Assembly: GCA_913061235.1 (NCBI GenBank)
Contig: CAJXTB010000006.1
Span: 186,001-250,000 of the forward strand
Direction: 5' to 3'
Length of the DNA: 64,000 nt
Origin: an uncultured Pseudomonadota bacterium
GTDB lineage: Bacteria; Myxococcota_A; UBA796; GCA-2862545
Positions 26,186 through 35,768 of the stretch are shown here, piece by piece. The stretch's first letter is position 1. Every line of letters begins with the position of its first letter. The position numbers and the translations under genes are program-made. The notes beneath the pieces are model-generated. The model made no database searches. It was not told the DNA's origin and worked only from the letters and a program-made list of their open reading frames with translations.

Positions 26186-28957
26186 GTGACGCCTACGCCC
26201 CATGACATGCAGATTCATGCGGACCCCGACTTGTGGTGGCGTGCGCCTCGAACGGTCGTAGGGCAGGGGGGGCTGCAGGTGTTGCTGTCCGAACGTGAAG
26301 CCCGCATCCTGGGTGCCTTGGTGATGGCGGTTGGCAGTCCGGTGTCGCGCGAAGTCCTGGCTTCTCTGATCAATCCGGACAACCCGCGTGCTGTTGACTA
26401 CGCGGTGCGACGGATCCGGACCAAGGTTGAGCCCAACCCGCTGGACCCGGTGGTCATTCAATCGGTTCAGGGCATTGGCTACCGAATCGCTACGGTGGGG
26501 GGTTCTGCGTTCTCGGAGTCCTACGACCCTGACCAGCGATTAGTCTTGGCAGATCGATGGGTGGACTTGAGCTCCGGCGTTGTACGCGGCCACAGCGGTG
26601 AGCAGTCGCTCACGCCGCTTCAGCGGGCTCTGCTTCAGCGTCTGTTGGAGGCGGACGGCACGACATTGTCCCGGCTGACACTGTTGCAAGACGTCTGGGG
26701 TAGTGTCGCCTCCTCGCAACGCCGCTTGGTCGATACGGTGGTTCGCCAGCTTCGCGCTGTTTTAGAGGTTGATTCAGCGCGGCCTGCCCACCTGCTCTCG
26801 GCCCGAGGTGTTGGGTACCGATTGGTCGTCCCCCATCGGTTGTCGAACCTTACGCCGCCGCTGTGGGACGGAATTGGTCGGTCTGAGACGACGACACTGT
26901 GCGACTTGACCGACAGCCATCGATGGGTATCGATTGTCGGGCCTCCCGGATGCGGAAAGTCTTGGCTGGCGCGTCAGGTTGCGCTGCGGAAACGCACGAC
27001 GCTACCTGGCGGAGTCTGGTGGGTAGATGTCGCGCATTGTGCAAGTATCGACGACGTTGTCCGACGATTATGTGACGTGCTGCACGTTCCCAGCCAGTCG
27101 GTGTCGAGTGATGGCGCCCACCTGCGAGCGGCGATGGCGGTCCGCCCCGAGCGGTTGCTGGTGTTGGACGGCCTACCCTCAGACCTAAATGCCAATGCAC
27201 TGCTCCGCAGTCTTGCCACCCATGACCGAATGCGGCTGTTGGTCACCACTGTTCAGTCCCCCAACACCACCGACAGCTGGCTGTTTCAGGTGCCCGAACT
27301 CAGCGCAGACACAGCACGCAGGCTATTCGTTGCAACCTTTCAGGCGGGTGGCGGTCGCTCAACCTTGGACTCAGCGGCAATCGATTCCGTGTGCGAGGCG
27401 GTTCGCTTCAACCCGAAGGCGATTGAGTTGGCGGCACAGCGCGCGGTCCATGAGGGCGTGACCTCGACCACAGCCTTGATCGACACCAATGCCCTGCAGT
27501 ACATGCTTGCGGAGAGCTTGCGTGGCGCACCCGAGGCCTCCCGTCACGCGCTGACCCAGCTCGGTGTATTCAAGGGCGCGTTCACGTCAGATGACGCCGT
27601 CCACGTGGCGAATGTCGATGCGTCGGTTGTTGCCACGCTGGTCGAGCGTCAGCTGCTGACACGACCCCGTCCGGGATGGCTTCAAGTCTATGGCCTCGCC
27701 GCAGACGCCCTACCGGAACCGGATTTCGCAGCGGAACGGCGTCATGCGACCCACGTTCGTGGTCTGTTTGTCCGCGCTCACCAACAGTTTCGAACCCGAC
27801 ATGGCCGCGCCGCGCGTCGCGAGTGTCAGCGTCGCGTGGCAGATGGCCTCGCTGCGTGTCGGTGGTGGCTGACGAGCGACACCCCAACGTTGGGTGTGGA
27901 TGTGTTGCTGGCCGTGCTCGATTGCTTGGGAGATGCGGCACCTGACGGATTCGACCTGCTGCAAAAAGCGCTTGAGGGCCCGGCGTTTGAGGGGCGTGAC
28001 CGTCTGTGGCTGGCCTACGCGCAGAGTCGTCGCGTCGACGTGCGGACCGCGAACGCCGCACTCCTCGCCGCTCGGAATGAAGGTGCTGACACCACTTGCT
28101 ACGCCTATCGGTATGCGCAGCTGTTGGTCCGCGACCGACAACCTACCCTGCCACCCGTCGACATTGGACCGGAACCGCAGACACATCCCGAGCAGATCGA
28201 CTGGCTGATTGCTCGGACCCGAACGCTCGCACGGGGTGACGTGGAGCAGGCCATCGGCTGCCATGCGCGGGCCCGCGCGGTCGCCAAGACCCATGGGGAT
28301 GACTTGGGATTGTTGCAAGCCGACTATGCTTTGGCCCATGTCTGGCAAGCGTCGATGCGTGCACCTGAAACCGCTGCGAATCATTTTGCTCGCCTTCGGC
28401 CTCGGTTTTTAGCGGAGGGGCGTGAGCAGGGGGCGGTGGCCTGCGCCTTCTTGGCGGCGGACATGTGGCTGGAAGTAGGCGAGGTGCAGGCGGCGTTGGA
28501 GACTCTGCTGTGGGTCGACGAGATGGCGGTTCACCTGCCTGTTGTGGGGGCGATGGCCTACCCGGAGCTCGTTCGACTGCGGGCGCTTGTCGACACGCTC
28601 GACCCGACTGAGCTCATTGAGCGAACAACCGCTGCGGCTACAGCCCAGATTGAGCGCGGTGAGTTGTGGTTTGCGGCAAACTTTCAGATTCTCACGCGCA
28701 TTGCGTGGGCGCGCCTTGGGAATGTTGCGGCGGCGACAGCGGCACCCGATTGGCCATCCGGGCACGTCGACATTGACATGGTCTTTGACGCGCTGTGCAG
28801 CGCTGTCGATTCAACGAGAGGTGTCCCAGAGCCGCGACCGATTCGTTGGTCTGTCGCACACGCGCTCGTGGCCGCAGTCCGTGATGGCCACCACACCGGT
28901 ACGCCGACTGTTGCGGCAATCGCTGGCATCTCTCTCGCGTATCGCTTGGTCGATTGA
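26186..28957 (+). CDS. STAND-type transcriptional regulator with two OmpR-like winged helices
   Basis: The protein is 923 residues; GTG 26186 follows GGAGGAG. Residues about 30-103 and 120-215 are two OmpR/PhoB-type winged-helix DNA-binding domains: each has the recognition-helix pattern (VDYAVRRIRTK and VDTVVRQLRAVLE) and the terminal GVGYR-type beta hairpin (IQSVQGIGYR and LSARGVGYRL). A P-loop ATPase follows, with Walker A GPPGCGKS at 252-259 and Walker B LLVLDG at 324-329, as in NB-ARC/STAND switches. The remaining 500 residues are helical, Ala/Leu-rich and TPR-like. Such proteins usually hold an inactive ADP form and change on ligand binding. Two DNA-binding domains in one chain are rare and would let a monomer bind a repeated site. 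There is no receiver domain, so no phosphorelay input is apparent. The gene is divergent from the cadherin-type hexapeptide lipoprotein. Confidence 0.87.
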   Translation: MTPTPHDMQIHADPDLWWRAPRTVVGQGGLQVLLSEREARILGALVMAVGSPVSREVLASLINPDNPRAVDYAVRRIRTKVEPNPLDPVVIQSVQGIGYRIATVGGSAFSESYDPDQRLVLADRWVDLSSGVVRGHSGEQSLTPLQRALLQRLLEADGTTLSRLTLLQDVWGSVASSQRRLVDTVVRQLRAVLEVDSARPAHLLSARGVGYRLVVPHRLSNLTPPLWDGIGRSETTTLCDLTDSHRWVSIVGPPGCGKSWLARQVALRKRTTLPGGVWWVDVAHCASIDDVVRRLCDVLHVPSQSVSSDGAHLRAAMAVRPERLLVLDGLPSDLNANALLRSLATHDRMRLLVTTVQSPNTTDSWLFQVPELSADTARRLFVATFQAGGGRSTLDSAAIDSVCEAVRFNPKAIELAAQRAVHEGVTSTTALIDTNALQYMLAESLRGAPEASRHALTQLGVFKGAFTSDDAVHVANVDASVVATLVERQLLTRPRPGWLQVYGLAADALPEPDFAAERRHATHVRGLFVRAHQQFRTRHGRAARRECQRRVADGLAACRWWLTSDTPTLGVDVLLAVLDCLGDAAPDGFDLLQKALEGPAFEGRDRLWLAYAQSRRVDVRTANAALLAARNEGADTTCYAYRYAQLLVRDRQPTLPPVDIGPEPQTHPEQIDWLIARTRTLARGDVEQAIGCHARARAVAKTHGDDLGLLQADYALAHVWQASMRAPETAANHFARLRPRFLAEGREQGAVACAFLAADMWLEVGEVQAALETLLWVDEMAVHLPVVGAMAYPELVRLRALVDTLDPTELIERTTAAATAQIERGELWFAANFQILTRIAWARLGNVAAATAAPDWPSGHVDIDMVFDALCSAVDSTRGVPEPRPIRWSVAHALVAAVRDGHHTGTPTVAAIAGISLAYRLVD

Positions 28958-29385
28958 CGGTCGGGCATTGGCCTTCCAAGCCCTGAGGAATCCGATGCCC
29001 CCAACGGACGCCTCATCATCGTTGGCGCCAACTGTGCACATTTTTGTGGAGTCGCGAGGGTCCGCTCGACGAATATCGGGCGGCGAAGATGCTGCGGGGC
29101 TTCGGTTGCCGGTGGTCCATGCCTGCTCGGCGTTGTGGTCTGTTGGCCAGGCTACTCCTGGCTGGTGTGCCGGTCGATGCCACCTGTGGTCCTCGGTCTA
29201 GCCGTTGCAGAGCGCTTCGGTGGTCTGACCGAGGACGGCCCGGTCTTCTCAGCGCAACAGGTCCCCGCATGTTTGATCTGTGAAGGGTGACACACCCTCT
29301 CTTACGCTCCATTCTTGGTTCATCTGTTCGGTTCGCTGGGTTCAATCCAGAGTCGCCAGTTCCAGGTGTTGGAAGAGAGGGCCAC
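28958..29385. other. Non-coding gap, possibly holding degraded coding sequence
   Basis: No convincing gene occupies these 428 bases. Several plus-strand frames are open for 60-110 codons, but none has a ribosome-binding site. Fragments in different frames (LDEYRAAKMLRGFG near 29065, then PVVHA near 29111) loosely recall ATP-grasp acyl-CoA ligases, which might mean a decayed gene. The first 100 bases of the open frame of the giant gene (29287-29385) have low third-position GC and belong to this gap. Confidence 0.3.
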
Positions 29386-32300
29386 TTGCACAATTTCACC
29401 GTCAAGCCGCCGCCCATTACGGAGGACCCCGACACCCAGCCGCCGGCATCGGATGCGGACACCAAGCCCCTAAAAGACTCGTTGACGGACAATCTACAGT
29501 CCGGCAACCAGGTCGCGGCCGCACCCTCTCCAAATACACCCGACACGCCCGACGACGCGCTCATCAAGGCCTACCGCACGCTCCGAAAGGACGAAGACGC
29601 CGTTGCGGCACACCAGAACAGCGCGATCAAGCCCGTTGAGGACGCCGCCGAGCGCGAGACGGCAGAGGCAGAGGCAGACCAGCAACACGCCACAATCGAT
29701 GCCATCGCACACGACAATTCCAGTGGCCTGTTCAAGAAGAAGCGTGCGGAACGCGACACGAAGACCGCAACCCGACTGGGCCTGTTCGACGATCAAGCCG
29801 CGCCGCGCCTGACGGCAGCTGGCGTTGGGGCGCTTGGGGACGCAAATCCAGGCGACCGCGCAGTCATTCTGGCGCGAGTGGATGCATGGGCGAACCGTCG
29901 GATGTTCCAAGAAGGACAGCCGGTCACTGAGCTCGCGGTCAAAGCGATTACCTCCGACCTGACCGCCCGCTTCCTGACAGGTCGTGCCCTTCAAGCTTGG
30001 CTGATGCGCTTGGGTACCTACTGGGCGCACTTCCAGGTGGACCGCCTGCCGCGCAAGGAACGCAAGGCGCTCAAGCAGCAGGATGCCGACGCCCACGACA
30101 CCTACCGGGCCGACCGCAAGCTGACGCGGCGCGGGCGGTTTGATGACTCTGGAGCCGGAGAGGCGCTGCACAAGCTACAAAATGCGTTTCGGGCCAAAGA
30201 CAAAAAGCAGGATGCCGGCCCTTCCGTCGACACGATTGCGACGCTGTCGGGGATGGGGTCCGCTGCAGACAGACTTGAACGTCCAATCCTGCGTCAGGTA
30301 GCGGGCGCGCAGTCCCGCGAGGCCCCGGTTCTGGTGGGTTCTGGCATCGATTCCGTCAAGACCGTCGACAGCGCCACTACAGCCATCTCACCAGCACTGC
30401 TCGATATTGGCCTTTCAACACTCCCATCCGTTGATGCCGCACCCGTTCCAGCAGACGTCGCTCAAGGGGCCGATGAGGTCGTGCAGTCCGACAACGTCGC
30501 GGCAGCTACCGAAGCACCAACCGACCTCGAGCCGTCCCAGTACGTCACCGCGGCCTTCCCAGGTCTCATTGAGCTCACGCTTGGAATTCACGCCGAGGCC
30601 TCCCACACAAGTGCTCGACTACGAGATGTTCGGCTGGGTGACCGGGTCGGAATCACAACCGAAACGCAGACAATAGACGGACGTCTGTGGGTGCAGGCGC
30701 TGATCGAAATCCCAGAGGAGCCCGACCGCCTCGGCTGGCTCGACGCTGGCTTCACTGACTTCAGCGATCAAGAGACGTCCGAGGTACCGAAGGCCGACGC
30801 GGCCCCAGCGGGACTCACGGTGAAGGGGTGGCTGCGTGCCCTCGACCCGCAGGCGGCGCTGCCGTGCTTCATGGGTGTGTACGACGAGCAGACTCGCACC
30901 CCCATCACCACCGTGGCGGGGGGCTCCGACTGGCGTACGCTGTTGGCCGTGCACCCGATGACCGGAGACACCGACCCGGACTTCCACGAGATGTTGGTGG
31001 ACGGTCGACCGCGCTACGCCCCCAGGAACAAGCTGAGGGAGGCCACCCAAGAGGAGCGATGGGTTCACGAGGACCAGCTCACTGCAAAGCAAATCGGCCA
31101 GGTGCGTCAGTTTGCCGTCACGCAGCCCGAGCATCTGCGAGCTGCCTTTTTCGAGCGACTCGCTCAACTCCCGGCCGAGCACGCTGCGGCAGAGTCAACC
31201 GCCGCGCGCAAGGACGCCCACAGCACCCTGAGTACGTTGGCCGGCGCATTTGAGCTGCTCGGCTTCCCACAGCCCTACGTGCAAGCCAAGTCGTACGCCG
31301 ACGCACTCGAGCTCGTGCGTCTTGAACTGGGTATCGAGGCCATCGTCGACAGCAGTCAGGTGGCGAGCCTTGTGACCGCATTCGGGGTTGGCAACGACAC
31401 TGTGGACACCGGGGAGGCCATGCCCGCACTCCGCAGCGGCAATGCGGTGGTCGCTTGGCATGATGGCGCGCTCATCCGCCTCGTCGGTCAAGAGGGTACA
31501 ACACTGCGAATCGAGGACGCCAAAGGACGAAGAGACGTCCCCAGTGCAGACCTTGAGCAAACGTCCTGGTTGGCGCTACAGCTCGCAGCAGACGTCGACG
31601 CCGGCACGGCCGAACGAACCCGCGTTGCCATCGACGGCGATGAGGTGATGGAAGCCTACAAGACCTCTGTGTACGCCATCTCATCAGATGCCGAACAGGA
31701 CTGGTACCTTGCCCAGTCCGCCTCGGTACACGCCGCTCAGTCCAAGGACCTCAAGTCCTGGCTTCCGAGCGGTGCTGATGCCGCGGCCATGCCTGATGCC
31801 GCTCAAGACAAGGCACTGCGCGACTGGAATAAGCGAAACGGCACGGGCACCATCGCTGCCATCGTGAAGACGAAGACGCAGTTCGTTGACCCGCTCAAGG
31901 CAGCGGGTGGAAGCCGAGCGACCGCGATGGAGACAACACTCAAGGCAATGGCGCGCGTCGTGCTCGACGGCCACATGCACCACGCCCCTGGCGACGATGC
32001 GCACAGCAACGCCATTGCAGCTATCGCCTTGGCCACCGAGTCCGGGCTTATCGACGCGACGCTATCGGCCAAGTACACCACTTGGGCGGAGGACCTGGTC
32101 CCCGTGCCAACCGGACCAACAGCCTCGGACTTCGACCAACTCTTCCAAAACTCTGCCTCGAAACAGGCCACGCCAGGTGCCGTGAACAGCGTGACCGTCG
32201 CCGGCGCATTGACCTTGACCGACAAAAGCGGGGCCGCGACGGACGGCACAGGCAACGCAAGCGCATCGCGTGAGGTGAGCGGTGCATGGGGCAACGTCGA

Positions 32301-35300
32301 AAACACAGTCAACGCGTCGAATTGGAATACCAAGGCCAATGACAAGAACGGCAAGAAGCAGTCCTACAAGATGCGCGGCTGGGCCACCCAGACCAATCAA
32401 ACCAAGATTGATGGCGACAAGCTTGACCAGGGAACGCTCGACGAAGGCTCGCTGATGGCGCTTGGTATGGACCCCACCAGTGCGCGAATCGCACAGGTGC
32501 GTTCGCTCATGGAACCCGGCTCACCCATCAATGCCTACGACGGCCAATACGTGTCGATGGCCTTCAATCAACTCACCTTCACCGACAGCGGCAACGGCAG
32601 CAACGCGATGGAGATGATCGGTCGCGTGCTGTACTCGTCCGGCACGACGATTCGGCCCGAGTGCCAGGACCTCGTCGACGCCCTCGGCAGCCAGGGGATG
32701 ACCGTCGTCGAGATGGGGAAGGGCTACTCCTTCTCGCTGATCGACCCCGACCTGGGGACTATCGGCGCGAGCGACGGCTGGACCCGCTCGGACTTGCAGA
32801 CGCTTCACAAGGCCGGCCGGTTCATCTTCCCCGAGGGGCAAACCGTAGAACAAGCCATGGATGCGAATGAAGCGGTCCTCGCTGGCAAGGTCAAAGACGG
32901 CGTGCACCTGAACAACCGCGCCGAGCTGGCGCTCCGCTACGACCCGGGCAAGCTCATCGCATTGTCCGCCATCTTCGCCGATCCGCGAATGCAGGCCGGC
33001 GCAGGTATCAACTACAAGGTCGAGTACATCGACCGCGCCGCACAGATCAACGTGCTCGGGAATCGCTTGGTGGACTACCCCATCAACGAAAAAGTACTCG
33101 GGTTTGCGACCAAGCTCGCCAACAGCGCTCCTGCAAGCGCAAACGCTCTGGTCCCGCAGACCTTCTTTCGCGCAGCAGCGCTAGACGACGCCATTCTGGA
33201 CCCCACAGGATGGTCGGGGAAAGAGGCCTTGTTCAACGAGCGATTGTTGATGGTCATCTCGGGTCGAGGCCTCAGTGGGACCGCACCCGCCAGCATGGAC
33301 CCCAAGAAGGCGGCGGCCGCCAAGGCGGCGTGGTCGGGTGCTGCCGGAGCGACGAAGATCGGTGGTACAGCGATCAGCACCCTGCCAATCGACGACGATA
33401 ACCAGCAACTGTTGGGAGGCCTGCACAACGAAGACAGCTCCACCTTCTCCGGGTCCGTCAAGGGCTTCTTCAGTGACGCGGGCTTGCTCAGCGACGGCAA
33501 GCCCAGGAGCTGGACGAACAAGGAAACCCGGTACAACAACGAACTTCGACACGAACTGTCGTCGCGGGCATCGCAGGCATGGCAAGACGAGCAGCGTGCC
33601 GCCATGAAGGCCGGCGGAACGTGGACGTCGAGCATTTCGGACAAACCTTTGTTCGGTAGCCCGATGAGCAAGTACGGATTCGACGAGGCAACGCAGAGTG
33701 TCATCGCCGGCCTCGCCACTGCGAACGCGGACTTCTTCAACCGAATGGTCGAACAGGCGCTCATCTTCTCTACAGCGCCGCGCACTGCCGACAAGTGGTC
33801 CGCCGCCTCGACGAAGAAGCGGCAATCGTACAACACCTCTCTTCGGAGCAAACTCAATAACGGCGGAGTCACCGCGGGATACGACCGCCAACAGGGCCGC
33901 GCCCAGGACTGGCTCGACGTTGCCCGCGAAGCCGAAGCTCAAGGCGTGGTCTTTGCTGACAAAGTGCAGTGGACCAAGGGCGGCTCCTTCGACAAGGTTG
34001 GCGACATCCAGGGCGCACTCGATGCTCCGGAAGCGTCCGCATCCGTCGGGCCAAAGGTGAACAAGGCCCCGGTGTCCATGCCCATGAACACCCTCATTGC
34101 GTTGGGACACGACCTCGAACAACCCGATACTGCAGCACTTGTCGAGGCCGTCTACAAGTCGGATGCGGGACGACTCGCACTCGGTACTTACCTAGCGCCC
34201 ATCGCGAAAGAGCTGGCCCTGTTGGCCATCGAAGACGGCCTGGACCTCGGTGCGATGGTCGATGGCAAGGGCTTCGCTGAAACGCTCTTGGTGTTCGGTG
34301 CGCAAGCCCTCCGGTACGAACGCCGCGACCTGCTGGACCAACTGGGACTGGCCACACAGGTCGCCATCGCGGTGGGGCAGCGCTACCCCGACCTCGTGAG
34401 CAGCGCTGGGCACGCAGCGTCACACGGCTCCGATGACACACATGACGACCATCCCGCATCGTATACAGCCAACAACAACACCGGTTCGAATATCGATGCC
34501 ATCGTTGCTGCCAATGCCGCATCCAAGGTGGGAGACTTCGACCCAAGCGCGGTAGCCGACCCCAAGGCATTCCTTTCGGTCACACCCGACAACTACATTC
34601 AGGGCAAAGAAGGCCACCGTGGCAAAGGTGAGTCCACGAATACGATGGACCTGTACGGCCACAAGGGGACCGATGGCACGCTCGGACGCACGTCCAACGG
34701 CAAGATCATCAAGACGGACTTCAAGTCCGACGAAGAGTACTACGCCGCTCTCGACGCCTTCTACGGGACCCGGGACGGCAAAGCGGCAACCGCTAGGACG
34801 GACAAACAGAAGGACCTGCTCGAGATCGCGCGCAAGGCCGCCCGGGACGACGGGTTCTTCCTACAAGTCAGAAACAACAGCCCCAAGGCCCAGGCTGCAA
34901 CACTCGATTTGTCGGGTGCCATGAGCAAGAATGAACACTTCACATTCCATCCAGAGCTTCGGAAGCGGGCGGAGCGCTTTCACATCTTCAACGTGGCGGT
35001 CGGCCTCTACAGCAAATCGCATCTGGCTATTGGCGAAGACGGCGCACTGCGCAGTCAGCTGGTAGCGCACCGCTGGGCAGTGGAACACGTGGTCGCAAAG
35101 AGCAGTTCCGGCAAGAAGAACATCTGGAAAAAGGTCCTGGCCGGCGCGAAAGCCGGCACGCACATCAAGGGGGCGGACATCGTCGATGCCCATGGTTTTG
35201 TTTGGGGCCATACCAAACACTTCGTCAACGCGGAGGGGGAGACGGTCTCCCCCAATGACCCAACGCTCGATGAAGCGAAGAGTAAGAGCGGCATCATCTC

Positions 35301-35592
35301 GTACATCGACAGCTTGAACCTGCGCAGCAACAAGAAGAAGAGCGCGGCGGAGGGCTGGGCAGATGACGAGGTGAAGCGTTGGCCAAACGAAAAGAAGGGT
35401 TGGCCGTACAGAAGCCCCCATATCGTCGGCGATGCTATCGACTGGAATAGTCACGCCTTCATCAACCGCGATGACGCTATCATCGACTACGTAGCCATGG
35501 AGTTCGGCCTCGTGCGACGCGCCGGCGGCGAACAGTGGCACTTCGAGCGAACAGGGCGCCCGGTCGGCGAAGCGCCAATGAATGAGGACTAG
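29386..35592 (+). CDS. Giant multidomain protein with C-terminal M15 peptidase domain
   Basis: The frame is open from GTG 29287. TTG 29386 is preferred because GAGAGG lies five bases before it and third-position GC rises sharply there, giving about 2068 residues. There is no signal peptide or membrane helix. The first 130 residues are disordered and Pro/Asp/Thr-rich. Helical segments follow, with an SH3-like module near residues 385-455 (LTLGIHAEAS, LGDRVGI, GRLWVQALIE). The middle 1300 residues are unassigned and Ala/Asp/Lys-rich. The end is an M15 (VanY/DD-carboxypeptidase-type) domain: SPHIVGDAID around residue 2010 supplies H and D zinc ligands, and GGEQWHFE around 2049 supplies the catalytic Glu and the third ligand. 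The substrate would be peptidoglycan peptide stems. Size, lack of a Sec signal and disordered N-terminus suggest export by a specialised route or release on lysis; this is inference, since no secretion genes are nearby. Confidence 0.78.
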   Translation: MHNFTVKPPPITEDPDTQPPASDADTKPLKDSLTDNLQSGNQVAAAPSPNTPDTPDDALIKAYRTLRKDEDAVAAHQNSAIKPVEDAAERETAEAEADQQHATIDAIAHDNSSGLFKKKRAERDTKTATRLGLFDDQAAPRLTAAGVGALGDANPGDRAVILARVDAWANRRMFQEGQPVTELAVKAITSDLTARFLTGRALQAWLMRLGTYWAHFQVDRLPRKERKALKQQDADAHDTYRADRKLTRRGRFDDSGAGEALHKLQNAFRAKDKKQDAGPSVDTIATLSGMGSAADRLERPILRQVAGAQSREAPVLVGSGIDSVKTVDSATTAISPALLDIGLSTLPSVDAAPVPADVAQGADEVVQSDNVAAATEAPTDLEPSQYVTAAFPGLIELTLGIHAEASHTSARLRDVRLGDRVGITTETQTIDGRLWVQALIEIPEEPDRLGWLDAGFTDFSDQETSEVPKADAAPAGLTVKGWLRALDPQAALPCFMGVYDEQTRTPITTVAGGSDWRTLLAVHPMTGDTDPDFHEMLVDGRPRYAPRNKLREATQEERWVHEDQLTAKQIGQVRQFAVTQPEHLRAAFFERLAQLPAEHAAAESTAARKDAHSTLSTLAGAFELLGFPQPYVQAKSYADALELVRLELGIEAIVDSSQVASLVTAFGVGNDTVDTGEAMPALRSGNAVVAWHDGALIRLVGQEGTTLRIEDAKGRRDVPSADLEQTSWLALQLAADVDAGTAERTRVAIDGDEVMEAYKTSVYAISSDAEQDWYLAQSASVHAAQSKDLKSWLPSGADAAAMPDAAQDKALRDWNKRNGTGTIAAIVKTKTQFVDPLKAAGGSRATAMETTLKAMARVVLDGHMHHAPGDDAHSNAIAAIALATESGLIDATLSAKYTTWAEDLVPVPTGPTASDFDQLFQNSASKQATPGAVNSVTVAGALTLTDKSGAATDGTGNASASREVSGAWGNVENTVNASNWNTKANDKNGKKQSYKMRGWATQTNQTKIDGDKLDQGTLDEGSLMALGMDPTSARIAQVRSLMEPGSPINAYDGQYVSMAFNQLTFTDSGNGSNAMEMIGRVLYSSGTTIRPECQDLVDALGSQGMTVVEMGKGYSFSLIDPDLGTIGASDGWTRSDLQTLHKAGRFIFPEGQTVEQAMDANEAVLAGKVKDGVHLNNRAELALRYDPGKLIALSAIFADPRMQAGAGINYKVEYIDRAAQINVLGNRLVDYPINEKVLGFATKLANSAPASANALVPQTFFRAAALDDAILDPTGWSGKEALFNERLLMVISGRGLSGTAPASMDPKKAAAAKAAWSGAAGATKIGGTAISTLPIDDDNQQLLGGLHNEDSSTFSGSVKGFFSDAGLLSDGKPRSWTNKETRYNNELRHELSSRASQAWQDEQRAAMKAGGTWTSSISDKPLFGSPMSKYGFDEATQSVIAGLATANADFFNRMVEQALIFSTAPRTADKWSAASTKKRQSYNTSLRSKLNNGGVTAGYDRQQGRAQDWLDVAREAEAQGVVFADKVQWTKGGSFDKVGDIQGALDAPEASASVGPKVNKAPVSMPMNTLIALGHDLEQPDTAALVEAVYKSDAGRLALGTYLAPIAKELALLAIEDGLDLGAMVDGKGFAETLLVFGAQALRYERRDLLDQLGLATQVAIAVGQRYPDLVSSAGHAASHGSDDTHDDHPASYTANNNTGSNIDAIVAANAASKVGDFDPSAVADPKAFLSVTPDNYIQGKEGHRGKGESTNTMDLYGHKGTDGTLGRTSNGKIIKTDFKSDEEYYAALDAFYGTRDGKAATARTDKQKDLLEIARKAARDDGFFLQVRNNSPKAQAATLDLSGAMSKNEHFTFHPELRKRAERFHIFNVAVGLYSKSHLAIGEDGALRSQLVAHRWAVEHVVAKSSSGKKNIWKKVLAGAKAGTHIKGADIVDAHGFVWGHTKHFVNAEGETVSPNDPTLDEAKSKSGIISYIDSLNLRSNKKKSAAEGWADDEVKRWPNEKKGWPYRSPHIVGDAIDWNSHAFINRDDAIIDYVAMEFGLVRRAGGEQWHFERTGRPVGEAPMNED

Positions 35593-35768
35593 CCAACCGT
35601 TGGTCCTCGGCGGTCTCAGGCTGCAGCAACCAAGGGTTCACGGTTGGGGAGAGAACCCCGATACCGCCTGTGTCAATCGATGGGCTCCCTGCGGCAAATT
35701 GCCACGTCACATGTGGGGTGCAGGCGGTTTGTAGGTGCGTACTTCTTGGGTGCACCCCAGGAGATTTC

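Noticed and set aside
29386-35592. Direct assignment of the giant protein as an extracellular contractile injection system effector
   Set aside because: No baseplate, sheath or DUF4157-type motif is visible here, so only a cautious suggestion is justified.
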